DNA of 64,000 nt from Lycium barbarum. Lineage: Eukaryota > Streptophyta > Magnoliopsida > Solanales > Solanaceae. Position 1 is the stretch's first letter, and each line of letters opens with the position of its first letter. Of this stretch, positions 11,945 through 23,397 are shown one piece after another. Both the position numbers and the translations under genes were made by a program. Below the pieces are notes generated by a model. That model had not been told where the DNA came from. It saw only the letters and a list, made by a program, of their open reading frames with translations, and searched no databases. Location: NCBI RefSeq assembly GCF_019175385.1, contig NC_083341.1, forward strand, positions 65,629,800-65,693,799. Reading direction: 5' to 3'.

Positions 11945-13005
11945 AGTGTGCTTGCCCTTGAGGTACCTACTTTTTTCAGCCATTCTGCGATGCCTCCATT
12001 AACTAGAAAGAGAAAACTCACCCTGATTAATCAAATTAAGCATGACTTGCTTGTTGGTTCCCTGATATCATTTTAGGAGAGGATATTAACAAAAAAAGTT
12101 GTCTTATTTTTATAACATCACTAAAGAATTTTGTAATTGTACTCAAAATCATTAGTGTTGTTTTGAAAATAAGATTAGAATCTTTTCTCCGATATTCTCT
12201 CTTGGATTAATTATCACGTTATTCACAATCAAGCCTTCATGATTTAATCCATCAGTGTGAGTTTTCCTCTTTCTAGGTTGTAGAGGCCTCCAGAACAACG
12301 GGAAAGACAAGTTGCTTTAAGGGTAAGCACACATGTATTCATACCCTTAACAATACAATCATTGGCCCAAAGCTCTCCTATTTTAATTCCTCTTTCATCA
12401 CGAAATGAATGTTATTTTATGTGTGGCGACAAAATTAGGGCGAAAGCAAGCATTTATTCTTTGATTCGTCAGTCTGAGTGAGGTTTTCACTTTCTAGTAA
12501 CTAGATTGCATAGAAAACCCCTAAACCTACGGATCCTGTTCTATTTATTATAGGGAAAGGGCTAAAAATACCCCTGACCTATTCAAAATAGGTCAATTTC
12601 GAAATAGGGCTAAAAATACACTTTGTAATGTTGTCTGCTCAAAAATACCCTTGCCGTTAGGCAACTAGTTCAAAAATTCACTCCCAATAATCAAATAACT
12701 AAATATATCCTTCTTATTGACGGTTGCTTCGAAACAAAGAGCAATGGGCCAATTTTACTGAGCTATTCGAAATGGGAAATTTTGCCCTTGTTCTTTTAAC
12801 CCTTTTTGGAGGGTGGATAGATAGGTTGAATGTGTGAGAAATATAAAAACAACGTAAGAAAATTACTACTTAATATAAGAGAGGATCTCCTCTTTTTGTC
12901 ATCCTCACAGGGACACAATTGGAATTTTGTAAACTCTTTGATGAATTGCACGTGGCTGTTGATGCAATTGGCTTTTTGGCCATCGTTATTTCATTTTCTG
13001 CGTAC
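11945..13005. other. Spacer with an imperfect inverted repeat, no gene recognised
   Basis: No convincing coding frame. 11986-12053 and 12230-12293 are imperfect inverted copies of one block (shared word GTGAGTTTTCYTCTTTCTAG); a third, direct, weaker copy lies near 12465-12515. 12545-12680 contains GGGCTAAAAATACCCC and AAAAATACCCTTG words of a kind I associate with small plant repeats; its ends are not defined. Confidence 0.5.
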
Positions 13006-13354
13006 TACTCCTTCAATGGTCCTTGTAATTGGTGCGTATTGTTGTTTGTAATTTTGTAAGGATTTCTTTCTTTCCCTTTATTAGATTTCTTTCTTTGATA
13101 CGTATTATATGTTGTTTTAATTTTAATGTTTAGTTCAAAATAAATAAGCTTTTACATAATTAAAAAGATATTAGTTTTTTTTAAATTAACCTTATTTAAT
13201 AAGTGAATTTTTACATAATCAAAAAATCATATTAAATAAGTCTTATTTAATTAAGAGTAATTTAGTAAAAACACCTCTTATTTTCTAGGCGTAAGTGAAT
13301 TTCTAAGAGATATGCCCAACTAAAAGCACCATATAATAAAGACCGGAGGGAGTA
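13006..13354. mobile_element. Probable Stowaway/mariner-type MITE, degenerate
   Basis: The left end reads TACTCCTTCAATGGTCCTTG and the right end, on the opposite strand, TACTCCCTCCGGTCTTTATT. Both fit the CTCCCTCCG terminus of Stowaway-like MITEs, next to TA dinucleotides that would be the target duplication. The interior is about 350 bp, AT-rich and noncoding. The left terminus is weak, so the size is tentative. Confidence 0.42.
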
Positions 13355-13550
13355 TCTTTTAAATTATTTTTCCACATATATTTCAATAAAATTTAGACAA
13401 CTTTGGAGTCTAAATTTTATTGATTCTTCATATTCATTTTAATGAATATAGGTTATTTCTTGAATTTCGTCTAAAACTAAGATTAAAAATTACACTTAAC
13501 AAACATAAAACCTTGACACATAGAATAATGAGTGAAAGTTAATGAACATC

Positions 13551-13555
13551 AAAAG
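13551..13555. repeat. TSD AAAAG, left copy (solo LTR A)
   Basis: AAAAG; identical to 16248-16252 after the LTR. Confidence 0.88.
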
Positions 13556-16247
13556 TGTAATGACCCGTTTCGTCGTTAATGTGACTTCCAGGAAATTCGC
13601 AACATTGACCCCCTTAAAAACACCTTCGAATCTCCACGCTCTTACATCGCTAACTTGATCAGATCAATCGTGCGAGTCGCATGTAAAATATCAAATTTGG
13701 GCCCAGCTATACCGCCATAGCGGCAGACCTACAACCCCAGCGCAGGCGCCACAGCGGCCTGAAACTCCGCCGAAGCGAATATGCAACATCTCTGATGGAC
13801 CGTCCCAGCGGTGGGATACCGCTGAAACGGTGCCGGTACAACGGCCTTTGGGACCGCCACGGTGGTTGACGGGCAGTTATTTTCCCTATTTAAAACCCTA
13901 TTTATTGACTTGACCTAGCTTTTATTTCCCCAAGTTCCACCCACCATCTGGAGACATATCAGCTCCTTGAGACCAAAATATGGAGAAGGAAATCTCCATA
14001 AATCCCTTATTTCATCTTCCTTTAACCTCCTTTATCTTTTTACTCCAATTGTGATTATGGAAAAGCTTAAAATGAGGGTTCTTTCCTAAACCTTCTAATT
14101 TACCTAAATGGGATAAAGTTGTTAGAGGTTAATAATGGCTTATGAGGATTAATTGGGTAAGTTTGATCAAGATTAACCTTATGTTCCATAAAGAGGTGAG
14201 ATTTGCATAATCAAGAACCTTGGTCTATTATTTTAAGAATGTCAATTTTACCCTAGGACCCCGAATTCTTCAAGCTTTGCTTATGTAAGTAGGTCTATCA
14301 TCCCTAGACCTCTCAGATTTATGGGTTCCCTACGAAGATGGAAGATGGAATCCAAGTGGATGTTCACGCTCCTGTTCGTCCTCGAGGTAGGTTACGACTT
14401 CCTTTCTTAGTATACTCTAGTTGGACTTACATATTCGTGTATTAGATGAAACGGAGAATGCATGTATAGGATTTTGGAGATTGGAATGGATTCTTAGGAT
14501 GGTACTATTATGCAATTTGTGTGTTCGGCCTTGTGGCCTATAGATCCCCTAGGTTCATGGGTTGGTTTCTCCTTGAGTATTAGTGGATCGGTACTTAGTT
14601 TACTATGTCCCTTTGATGAGGAATTCCAGTATGATGTGCATAACATGTCGTGTGCTATTTAATATTGAATCTTATTGGTATTAAAATGGATAAAATGTGC
14701 CTAAGAACGTGAAATGATTCTATATTGGATGTTTAGTGGTGACTTTGTAAGTAGAAAGCATAATTATCATGTATTGATGTTGTTAGGCAGTAAAGGAATG
14801 AGGTGATATTGTTGTGTGACCTTGTCCGTGCTGGTTATTAAAGATCACTGATATATCCTGATTATGATTTGGTAGTATCATACGTGTCGTCGTTTGGTAT
14901 GAGGATAGTGTTCTATTATGACTTATGGTGTAGCATTTTCATGATATTGTTGGGGTGCTCAAGTGTGGTACTTGTGATACTGATTGATTATTGACATTGA
15001 ACTCATGCATTGCACGTATTCTCATCCTTCATGATATATTGTTGATACATTGATGATACTTGAGGAAACACTGTTATGCGCTGAGCCCAGTTGGATGAGA
15101 GTGGCGTGAGGACGAATATCCAATGGTTGTCTCGGAATCGAGGTTGTACGTAGCGGTTATCGAGGTTTCTGTCAGAATCGTGAGGTAGCGGTTGCCGAGG
15201 TTGTTGCTGGAGCCGTAAGGTACATGTGCTTCGAGGGTCCCCCATTGATTGTGCTACCGAGATGTGATGTTCCATCATCGGAGTACATGTGTACACAACA
15301 TTTGCATTGCATTCACATTCCATATATTATTGCATTCCATTCCATTGCATGTGACTTCTATTGTGATATTCTTGTGATGTAATTGTGTTATACGGATTCA
15401 TATTGATGAATTGAGACTTTACACAGTTGGGCTTAGTTGCTATAACCATAGGCCATGATCTTGAATTACTTTTGTTGATTTACGTTAACTTAGTGTATAT
15501 TTTGGCTTCCTAAACTGAGGCGATTCATGAATATCTGAATGATGGAATGACTTTCCGTTACTAAGAGTGGATAGCGTAATGGTAGTTGAATTGTGATACT
15601 TGAGTGAAATTTTCTACTGTATGTTAGACGAGCTAGAAGAGAGTATAATGTAAATTAGGCAAACGGATCACTAGGGGAGAGTTGGTGAGAATAAGAATCT
15701 TTGTTGTTGCGACGAACGGTAGGTAATATGTACTGTTGACCTAGTTTTACCTACCATGCTTATTTGTGAACTCTTTTACTGATAAGTTTTTCTAACCATT
15801 GTCGGCCTATGATGCTTACCAGTACTAGTATTGTGCTGATACTACTCTTGCTACATCCCTTTCGAGGTGTAGAGTTTTTCAGGAAATTGATTGTTGGAGT
15901 TTTTCGGAAGATGCACGATGCCTATCTTGAAGGCTTCCATCCTTTGCATTTCGAGATGGAGGTTGTATATTAAGTTTATTATTGTATTCTGGTTCAACAT
16001 TAGTCACTCTTGTACTAGTCTAGACTAGGTCATAGGAAAAACTGAGTCAGTGCATTTATTAATTTGTTGTAAACACTTCTGCTAAATTATTTGAATGTAT
16101 TGGGTTAACTTCTGATTTTCGATTATATTATATCTTGAAGGTTAATGAATCTCGTTCTTTACTTGCAAATGTGTTTTTTTGGTTGAGGGTTCGCCTACCG
16201 AGGTGGGAATGGTAGGTACCCGCGTGATCCTAAATTGGGTCGTGACA
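13556..16247 (+). mobile_element. Solo LTR, family A (gypsy)
   Basis: 2,692 bases beginning TGTAATGACCCGTTTCGTCG and ending GGGTCGTGACA, with a perfect 5-bp TSD and neither primer-binding site nor polypurine tract. This is the usual product of recombination between the two LTRs of one element. Visible parts in order: dyad cluster 13715-13870, CTATTTAAAA at 13886-13895 as a likely TATA box, a long middle, and paired hairpins at 15820-15872. Reading frames inside are not genes. Confidence 0.93.
13715..13870 (+). promoter_or_regulatory. CCGCT/AGCGG dyad cluster with TATA box just downstream
   Basis: Repeated short dyads such as accgccatagcggc and ccgctgaaacgg, ending about 15 bases before CTATTTAAAA (13886). 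Position suggests U3 promoter sequence. Which protein, if any, binds it is unknown. Confidence 0.5.
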
Positions 16248-16252
16248 AAAAG

Positions 16253-16540
16253 AGATCTATTTTTATCCGTAAATAAAAAAAAACACGCTCACAAATTCAT
16301 AAAAATACGAAGATATTTTTCAATATATGATCATTCACCAAGTTGTTAATTATCATACTTTATCATGTTTGTTTATAGGATATCGAATCACTTGTGAGTT
16401 GTGTCCCTTTGGAATTTGCTAATTTTTTTATTTTTTTCCTCATAAGTAAATGTTTCTTTAAAAATTATTCAATTACATGATGAAGAAAATTTAACAATTA
16501 TAAAAACTTATCAATAAGATTTGATTAACTGGAAATTACA
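16253..16540. other. Short AT-rich spacer between A copies
   Basis: Nothing recognised; probably the remaining pre-insertion sequence between the solo LTR and the next family-A element. Confidence 0.6.
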
Positions 16541-16689
16541 TGTAACGACCCGTTTCATCGTTACTATGAATTCCAAAATATTCGTGGTGTTGACCCATTG
16601 AGACATACTTGACCCTTCTTGAATTTTTGGAAACCGTTAACTTGAGCGGAAAATCGTACGAGTTGCGTATAAAGAAATTGGATACGGGC

Positions 16690-16875
16690 CACCTGGGCCT
16701 AGTTGTGCCGCTACAGCGCCATCCATGCCGCCCCAGCGGTGGCGCAGTAACGATTGGGCAACCGCAAAAGTGGTGTAGCAAAATTCCTCAAGGACCGCCC
16801 CAACGGTACCTTGGGCATAGAAGCGGCGCCTCAGACCACTACAGTGGTTACGAGTAGTGAATTCCCCTATTTAAG
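16690..16875 (+). promoter_or_regulatory. GC-rich dyad cluster and TATA-like motif, family A
   Basis: Dyads such as ccgctacagcgcc and ccactacagtgg, followed by CTATTTAAG at 16867. Equivalent to the cluster in the solo A LTR but with several dyads worn. Confidence 0.42.
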
Positions 16876-18107
16876 TGACATTTCGGGATTTGACCCCATT
16901 TTTCAAAACCCTAAAGGGACCAGCCGCCATTAGAGCTATTATGGAGCCAAAATGGATAGTTTCTTGGGAAAGGTAACCCCCTTAACTCCTCCCATTCACT
17001 TCCTATTAACGATTCTCATTAAGAGTCCCTCATCTAGAAACTGCAAATGGGTATCTCAATCTCCTAAGATTTAAAAAGATGATTACTTAGTTGTTCTTAA
17101 TATGTACTCTTTGGGTTATTTCTCCATTGTTCATCACCTTAGAATGGTTACTACCCTAATTTCTCATTTTCCCCATTGGATTACAAATGGGTCTCTACTA
17201 TGAATCTTGAAAATGGGTTTCTAAGGGATAGATAAAAATGGTAGTTTGACCTAGTTAGTGGCTTGAAGAGTTGACATTAGTCATGAATAGAAGTTGATAA
17301 ATCACCTATTGTCGTTAGGTATGGGATCTAGAGGTGGGTTAAGTCCCCAACCTTCTTTTTTAAATTCAAATCTTTTATAAGAGTTCTAACGATGACTCCT
17401 ACTTTGGGTCTCATGATGATATCAAGTTCCTTGTGCGAATTATAATGTGGTGAACAAATTGAAGAATCAATGGATGTTCGTGGCACCCGCTCGACACTGA
17501 GGTAGGTTACGACTTTCCTTTCGGTAGACTTCGGTTAGTTTCCCATATTCATGTATCAGAAGGAACGGATAATACATGTGTCGGAATTGGAGATTTGGGA
17601 TGGAATCCTAGGATGGTATTGTTGCGTGATTGGTATGTTCGGGCTTGTGTCCTGTAGATTCTTTATGGTGCTTGATTTGGTTTTCGTGAGTATCGGTGGA
17701 TTTTATATGACTTGGGAGTAGTGGGTGATACCTATTTTCTGTGTCTCACAATGAGAATTTTTGTAATACGTGATTAAGTGTGTTATGCTATTAATAGTGA
17801 ATCCAGTTGATAAATGGAAGGATAAAATGTACCAACGGTTGGTGATTGAGGTCTAGACTGAGTAGGAAAGAATGCCTTGTGGGTAGGAGGTGAATTTACT
17901 TGTACGAAGCTAATAGGCTAATAAAGGAAGAGCGGTAATATTTTATTGTGATAGATTTGATCTATCTTGTTGGCTTGATGCCACGAGTGAGTAATTGGTA
18001 TTGGGAATTATTGTTACAACTTGTTTTTGTTACGATGGTACCTTAATTTGATGTTGATACGTGGATAGAATTCTGTATGACTTGTGTAGATATTGATGAT
18101 AGTGTTG

Positions 18108-18265
18108 GCATACCCATGTGGGTATTGGCGACTTTGATATTTAGTTGGCGTACCCATGTTGGTACTTGTGACTCTGATATATTGTTGGCGCACCCATTGT
18201 TGGTGTTTGTGACTCGGATATATTATTGGCGTACCCATTGTCGGTACTTTTGATATTGAGCATGA
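18108..18265 (+). repeat. Minisatellite of about 40-bp units in A LTR
   Basis: Four imperfect tandem copies of a unit built on TTGGCGTACCCATG...GGTACTTGTGACT...GATATT. Not evident in the solo A LTR, so probably a local expansion; it partly explains why this LTR is longer. Confidence 0.7.
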
Positions 18266-18569
18266 TTATTGATAATGATACATGCATTGAACTCACTCTC
18301 ATTCTTCATGATATACTATTGAGATACTGATGATACTGGATGAACACTGTAGTGAGCTGGGCTCAGTTTTACTTGAGTGAAGTGAGAGGCCGCTATCTGA
18401 TGTTAGTTCCGAAATCGTTGATTGAGTGAGTGCATGGACTCTACGGGTCCCCTAGAGTGGTTCCGGTGAGAACCCCCCGTGGGCAAAGATCTGGGGTCCC
18501 GTCTGTTTGTTAGTGTGACACTCCGTAAATCCGAGTTAAGTGTGAAAGTGTCTTGGAGGATTGGACTTC

Positions 18570-18832
18570 GCTGTTTTGTAAAATGTAAAATACAGCCAAG
18601 AATACGACCCGTATTCCTTGCGCGTATTTCACCACCCTCCTAGGGTGCTCACTGTTTTGCTATCATAAAATACGGCCAGAGTTTACGGCCCGTATTTTGA
18701 AATACGGTCCATATTTCTGGATGTATTTCACCCGTTCCCTAAGACTGCACACTGTTTTGTTAATTGTTAAATACAGCCAGAGCTTACGACCCGTATTCCT
18801 GGTCGTATTTCACCAGCCGCCAACTGTGTATA
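18570..18832 (+). repeat. Three tandem units with CGG/CCG palindromes, upstream of TATA region of B'
   Basis: Units begin near 18571, 18651 and 18751, each with ACTGTTTTG followed by AAATACGGCC or AAATACAGCC words and dyads such as AAATACGGTCCGTATTT (18712-18728). Units are about 80-100 bp. B 5' and 3' LTRs have two shorter units at the same place. Confidence 0.65.
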
Positions 18833-19533
18833 CAGATAGCGAGATTCAGTTAATTTTATGACTTTTTCTCATTCCCATAAACCCTAAAGACGAAATCTTT
18901 TCTCCACGTCTCCAAACATAAAGGTAAGAACATCTTTAACATTATTAATCAATCCTAGCATTAAACCCATGACTCTTAACATGATTCTTGAATGAAAAAC
19001 CTAGGGTTTGCAAAGTAATCCTTCTCAAGGTGACTCAAGCTAGGGTTTTGGGTGCTCTTCGTTGTAAAAGTAAATTGTTGAGTTACGTAAGGCTTAATTA
19101 AGGTATGTCTCTCTTTTAAAAACCTTATTATGGTTGTATGTCTTCTTCTCAAAAGTTCTTTATTGAATAAAAAGGTGAACTTCTCATACAAAACCTACTT
19201 CATTTTTTGATTGTGGTTGGTGTGCGTGAGGGGGAAAGCCCACATTAAGCCTTGATTGTATTATCCTCTATATACCAACATGAAATCATAATCGTTTTCT
19301 TGTATAAGAGATGGCCGTTAATGAGGGTTAATTGTTGGCATGGATGTTTTAAAAAGGAACTATGACAATGGAATCTTGTTGTAAGAAGTGGAAACATTTT
19401 CAAGATTATCTATGAAGTTATGGATCTTTGTAATGGAACAATGAACCTTAATGTTAATTGATAGTGTGACATACTTTGAGACAAATTGTAAATCGGCTTC
19501 TATGCTATGAACTTTGTTGTTGTGTTTGGCCTA

Positions 19534-19667
19534 GCTACTCGGGAGGAAGGGTAGCCACTATGGATCCTAGTGTGGTAATTTCCTAGCCATTCGGGAGGAA
19601 GAGTGGCCACTATCGGGTTCACTACCTGGAGTGCGGTTTATGCCTAACTATTCGGGAGGAAGGATAG
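19534..19667 (+). other. Triad of stem-loops with GGGAGGAAG loop (B')
   Basis: Three successive hairpins: stem GCTAC/GTAGC (19534-19538, 19551-19555), stem GCCA/TGGC (19586-19589, 19604-19607), stem CTAT/ATAG (19648-19651, 19664-19667). Each encloses a loop with CGGGAGGAAG. Stems differ, loops do not. Confidence 0.6.
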
Positions 19668-19996
19668 CCACCGATAATTACATATTCCGATGTAGTGCGC
19701 TGTGATTAGGGAACCTCTACCGTCCTCCCTTCGATGCACTTGATTTTTGGGCCTGTATTGGCATGTGTGATGTTCTTATTCTCTCATGGAATTGTTGTTG
19801 ATAATCATGATCTATTGAAAGGCATATTTGAAGTTGTAACTTGACAAAAGGCTTTATAATCGGTTTTGATAATTCTTATCGAGATACACAAGTTGAATAA
19901 TTATTTTTACATCGGTTTCACGTGATTTTCAAGACTGATTTCTTTATGCATTATTGTACTCTATTTTCGTATTACTTATTGTCCCCGAGGCACTCA

Positions 19997-20043
19997 CTGA
20001 GTACGAAGTACTCAGGCATACCATTATTGTTTTTGATGGTATG
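19997..20043 (+). other. Paired hairpins near LTR 3' end (B')
   Basis: CTGAGTAC/GTACTCAG (19997-20004, 20008-20015; 3-base loop) followed by CATACCAT/ATGGTATG (20017-20024, 20036-20043). Equivalent pairs occur in all other LTR families here. Confidence 0.6.
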
Positions 20044-20456
20044 TTAAGTAACGGAGAAGAGCAGGTTCTTGATACTTCAGGCGCTTAGGAAGGACTTGCT
20101 GTTGTTGCTGACTTGGTGAGCCCACATGTTCATTTGTGGGACACCCTAATTATATTTATTCATTAGTTTAGAATTTTAACTGGTTGCATCCCGATGTGTT
20201 AGAGAATCATTTTTTATATTATAAGCTCCATAGCATTCATTCTAGTGAGTAGTTGTGGAGTTGTTTAACTCTTGGGCATGTGATACATTTTGATTGAGGT
20301 TTACGTTATTATAGACTTCCGCTAATTTTATTCTTATATCATGATTCGTTTAAATTTATTTATTAAATTATTGGAGGCGAATGTTGAACCTGGCGGGTTC
20401 AAGTGTCGCTAGTGCAACGGGTCCTTCAGATGTTGTTCATAACATCGGATGCCGAT

Positions 20457-20461
20457 CACGT
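20457..20461. repeat. TSD CACGT, left copy (element D)
   Basis: CACGT; identical to 34532-34536 on the other side of the whole D array. Confidence 0.92.
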
Positions 20462-20875
20462 TGTCACGACCCGACTAGGGCCGTGACGAGTACCCGATAC
20501 TTGTACCGAGCACCCCTTATCTGTCATATTACCTTTACCTCTTAGCAAGCCGTGTAACAGAGCCACATTTTTTTTTTTGAACATTAACATTAGCAGCGTC
20601 ATTCTGAGCATAGGCTAATAAACTTCGTTAGCACTTTATACAACAACATTAACATGCCAAAACACCATATATCTAACTATACTTGACTGACTGTACATAT
20701 CTGCCTACGAGCCTCTAGACATAGTACACTTATACATAGAAAGGGCCGAGTACTATCGTGCCCGAGATTATATATACACAAAATAGTACCACTGAAATAA
20801 GGCTCCGGAACGACTGGAGCGCTGTAGAGTACTGCTGGCAGAGCTCCTAAGGATCAAGTCCACCTGTCTGCTGAC

Positions 20876-20935
20876 CTGCGCGGCATGGAACGCAGCGTCC
20901 ACAAGAAGGGACGTCAGTACGAATAGTGCACCGAG
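20876..20935 (-). other. Triple hairpin in D LTR
   Basis: On the plus strand: CTGCG/CGCAG (20876-20880, 20891-20895), CGTCC/GGACG (20896-20900, 20909-20913), then TCAGTAC pairing imperfectly with the GTGCACCGA region (20914-20935). In LTR 3 the last arm is GTACCGA, giving a G-U pair on the minus-strand RNA. Confidence 0.55.
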
Positions 20936-21199
20936 TATGTAAGGCATAGAAAATAATACAAGCAGTAACATAGAGTACGATTAATAATATCATGGAGTCA
21001 CAGGGCATATAACGAGGCGAGAAAGTAACCTGTGCATAGGAAGGCCCCTTTTCAGGCCGGCTGTCATGTAGGCTTGTCCTTTCGTCTTTGAAACGTTTCT
21101 TTTCATAAGCATAGGAATTAACATTTATATATTACTTATTCTCGTGTACAGAAAACACTACATTTCAGTGAACAGTATCTTTGATTCACATTTACAGAC

Positions 21200-21303
21200 G
21201 CCGAATACATCGGCTCTCCCAAGCCCCCTCCCCAACGGTGTCCCAACACATTACATCATATATAGGTAGCATGCATTATATATATACAGACGCCGCGTAC
21301 GGC
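21200..21303 (-). other. Two GCCG hairpins in D LTR
   Basis: GCCGA/TCGGC (21200-21204, 21210-21214) and GCCG/CGGC (21292-21295, 21300-21303), each preceded by ACAGAC and followed by CTCTCCCA. Repeated in the other D LTRs. Confidence 0.5.
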
Positions 21304-23371
21304 TCTCCCATATCCCACGTCCAGGATGGAATTCAGCTGAATCAGGTGGTGATATAACAGTGACCCTTCCCCTTTCCCCATACACATATACATATACATT
21401 TGCTTATCTTTTATACATATACACGTCTCATATACAATTACTTATCTTATTTATATATACATATCCATACACATATACCTATTTTATATACATATATCAT
21501 ATAAGCACACAAGAGCCAAGGAAAATCATGTATCCATCGGAGTGACGTAAGGTCGGTGACCTCCGATTACGTTATGGAATGCTAGTTATAGCTTTGTCTC
21601 ACCTTGAAGGAACAAGTATTTTAAGGCGAGACTATCAACGGAGAATAGTATTACAGTAACCGTAGAATGAAATCGTGGGCCTCATAGATGACCGTCATAG
21701 GCTTTGGAGTCAGAGAAAATAAAGATATAACTAGGAAATATAAATACGATTAAAAAATTAGTGTATCACTTTCATGTTTACATAAGATACTTAGCTTAGT
21801 CATCTTAGTCATAGAGTCGTTCCGGTCGTACTTATCAAAGGTACATTCTCTTGTCTAACATTGTCATTATCATTATCCTCATAGAAACATTCTCGTTAGA
21901 GTAGTCATAGTACTTATCATTCGGTAACGAGATTGGGATCAAAAGTCCCCTTTGGATTTACTTCAAGTAAGTCAACCACGACTATAGAAAAATCCGAGAG
22001 TAACGGGCCCACCTCGGGCCGGATGAGGTAGCGTATACGATTTACGTATGTTACGTGTCATAGCGTCACTTGCGAGGGTCTTAGGGTAATCGGGTCCCAT
22101 TTATACAAGTTCTAAGGGCGTAGGAGGTTTTTCCAACAATTGGCACACTTTCTAGTTCAATTCTATTGAACAAAAAGTGGAAAACTTTAGGTGCGGATTC
22201 CGGGGAACCGAGTTGTCCCCGAGGCTCGTACCCAACTTATTACAACTAAGACATGCCATAGAAAGAAGGGTGAAGCCTTACATACCTTTTCCGCTCCTTT
22301 CTGCTATTCCAAATTCACGTCGCAATCTCGTCGAAATCTACAAATTGGTCATTTTTACCCAAAACTCTCATTAGTATACTTAGAGTTGAAATCTTAAGGT
22401 AATACTTGGCTACCGAAATTTCGGCAGCACCTCCTCTGTAAATATACCATCCTCGACATTCAATTTAGTCAAATTCTCGTCAAACACAATCCGGGAATTC
22501 AAACCCGGCCAAACTATCAACATGAATTCAACAATCACACTAGCGATCCATACATTACTTTCTTCCACATTTATGGACTTCACCATCATTCTACACATTC
22601 ACAACATCATTCATGCAACTATAAGAATTTACGCTAACGTCAAATTAACTTCTTCGACGCTTCCACAACGATTACAACTACGTTTTCATTATGGAACGCA
22701 TAACGACAACAATCAAAACATTACATAAAATCAATCTGATTGTCCCACACAACATCACCATATTCGGCCACCATGATCAACAACACGACAACTAGAATAT
22801 TAATTACAACTTGCTCATTGTTCCTCAACAATTCAACACACATTCATGGTTACATAAGCCATGTTCACGGCCACCTATGCCATGCACACACACACGACTA
22901 ACATCAAGCATGCACACCACAATCTCTCCAAATTCATTCAACTTCCATTTTCCACATATCATTCACAACAATAACAACCAAACACTAATTAAAATAATTG
23001 AAGCATGGCTCCTACACATATATATATATATACACGTCCATACTCTATATTTCTCTCCTTCATGAATTTCATCCATTTTGGCATACTACAACACATATAA
23101 ACCATACATAACACATAAAACAAGATTAAAACTCACCTTTCTTCTTCAACTTCTCACTTGACTACAACTTGGCAACTTGTATGATTATGAATTTTTATTG
23201 CTTCAACAACAACTCCACCTTGTTAAGGACCCTTTAATTAGTAGAGAATGATTTTTGAAGAATGTTTTTCCAAGATTTCTTGTTGATCCTAGGCTTGGCC
23301 GAATGGCCCTAGAACTTTCTCCTCCCTTCTCTTATTTTTGCTCTCTTGAAATTTCTAGAGAATTATGGAGC

Positions 23372-23397
23372 AAAGATGACCTAGTCATCTTTTATAT
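23372..23397 (-). promoter_or_regulatory. TATA box with adjoining palindrome, D LTR
   Basis: Minus strand ATATAAAAG (23397-23389) runs straight into the palindrome AAAGATGAC/GTCATCTTT with a 3-base centre. This is the only good TATA box near the LTR 5' end; probable promoter. The palindrome has one broken base pair in LTR 2. Confidence 0.55.

Larger units (their letters stand above)
16541..18513 (+). repeat. Family-A 5' LTR, first part
   Basis: Aligns by eye with the start of solo LTR 13556-16247. Interrupted at 18513 by solo LTR B' with TSD GTTAG. It continues at 34567. Confidence 0.85.

Noticed and set aside
12830..13051. Possible small host gene
   Set aside because: Short frame without recognisable motif, partly overlapping the probable MITE.
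18514..20461. B' as the 5' LTR of a full element
   Set aside because: After its end at 34561 there is family-A LTR sequence and a TSD, with no primer site or interior.
22177..23065. Several short open frames, repeated near 27567-28488 and 32983-33904
   Set aside because: They recur because they lie in the three D LTRs; no domain, and they run against the element's direction.
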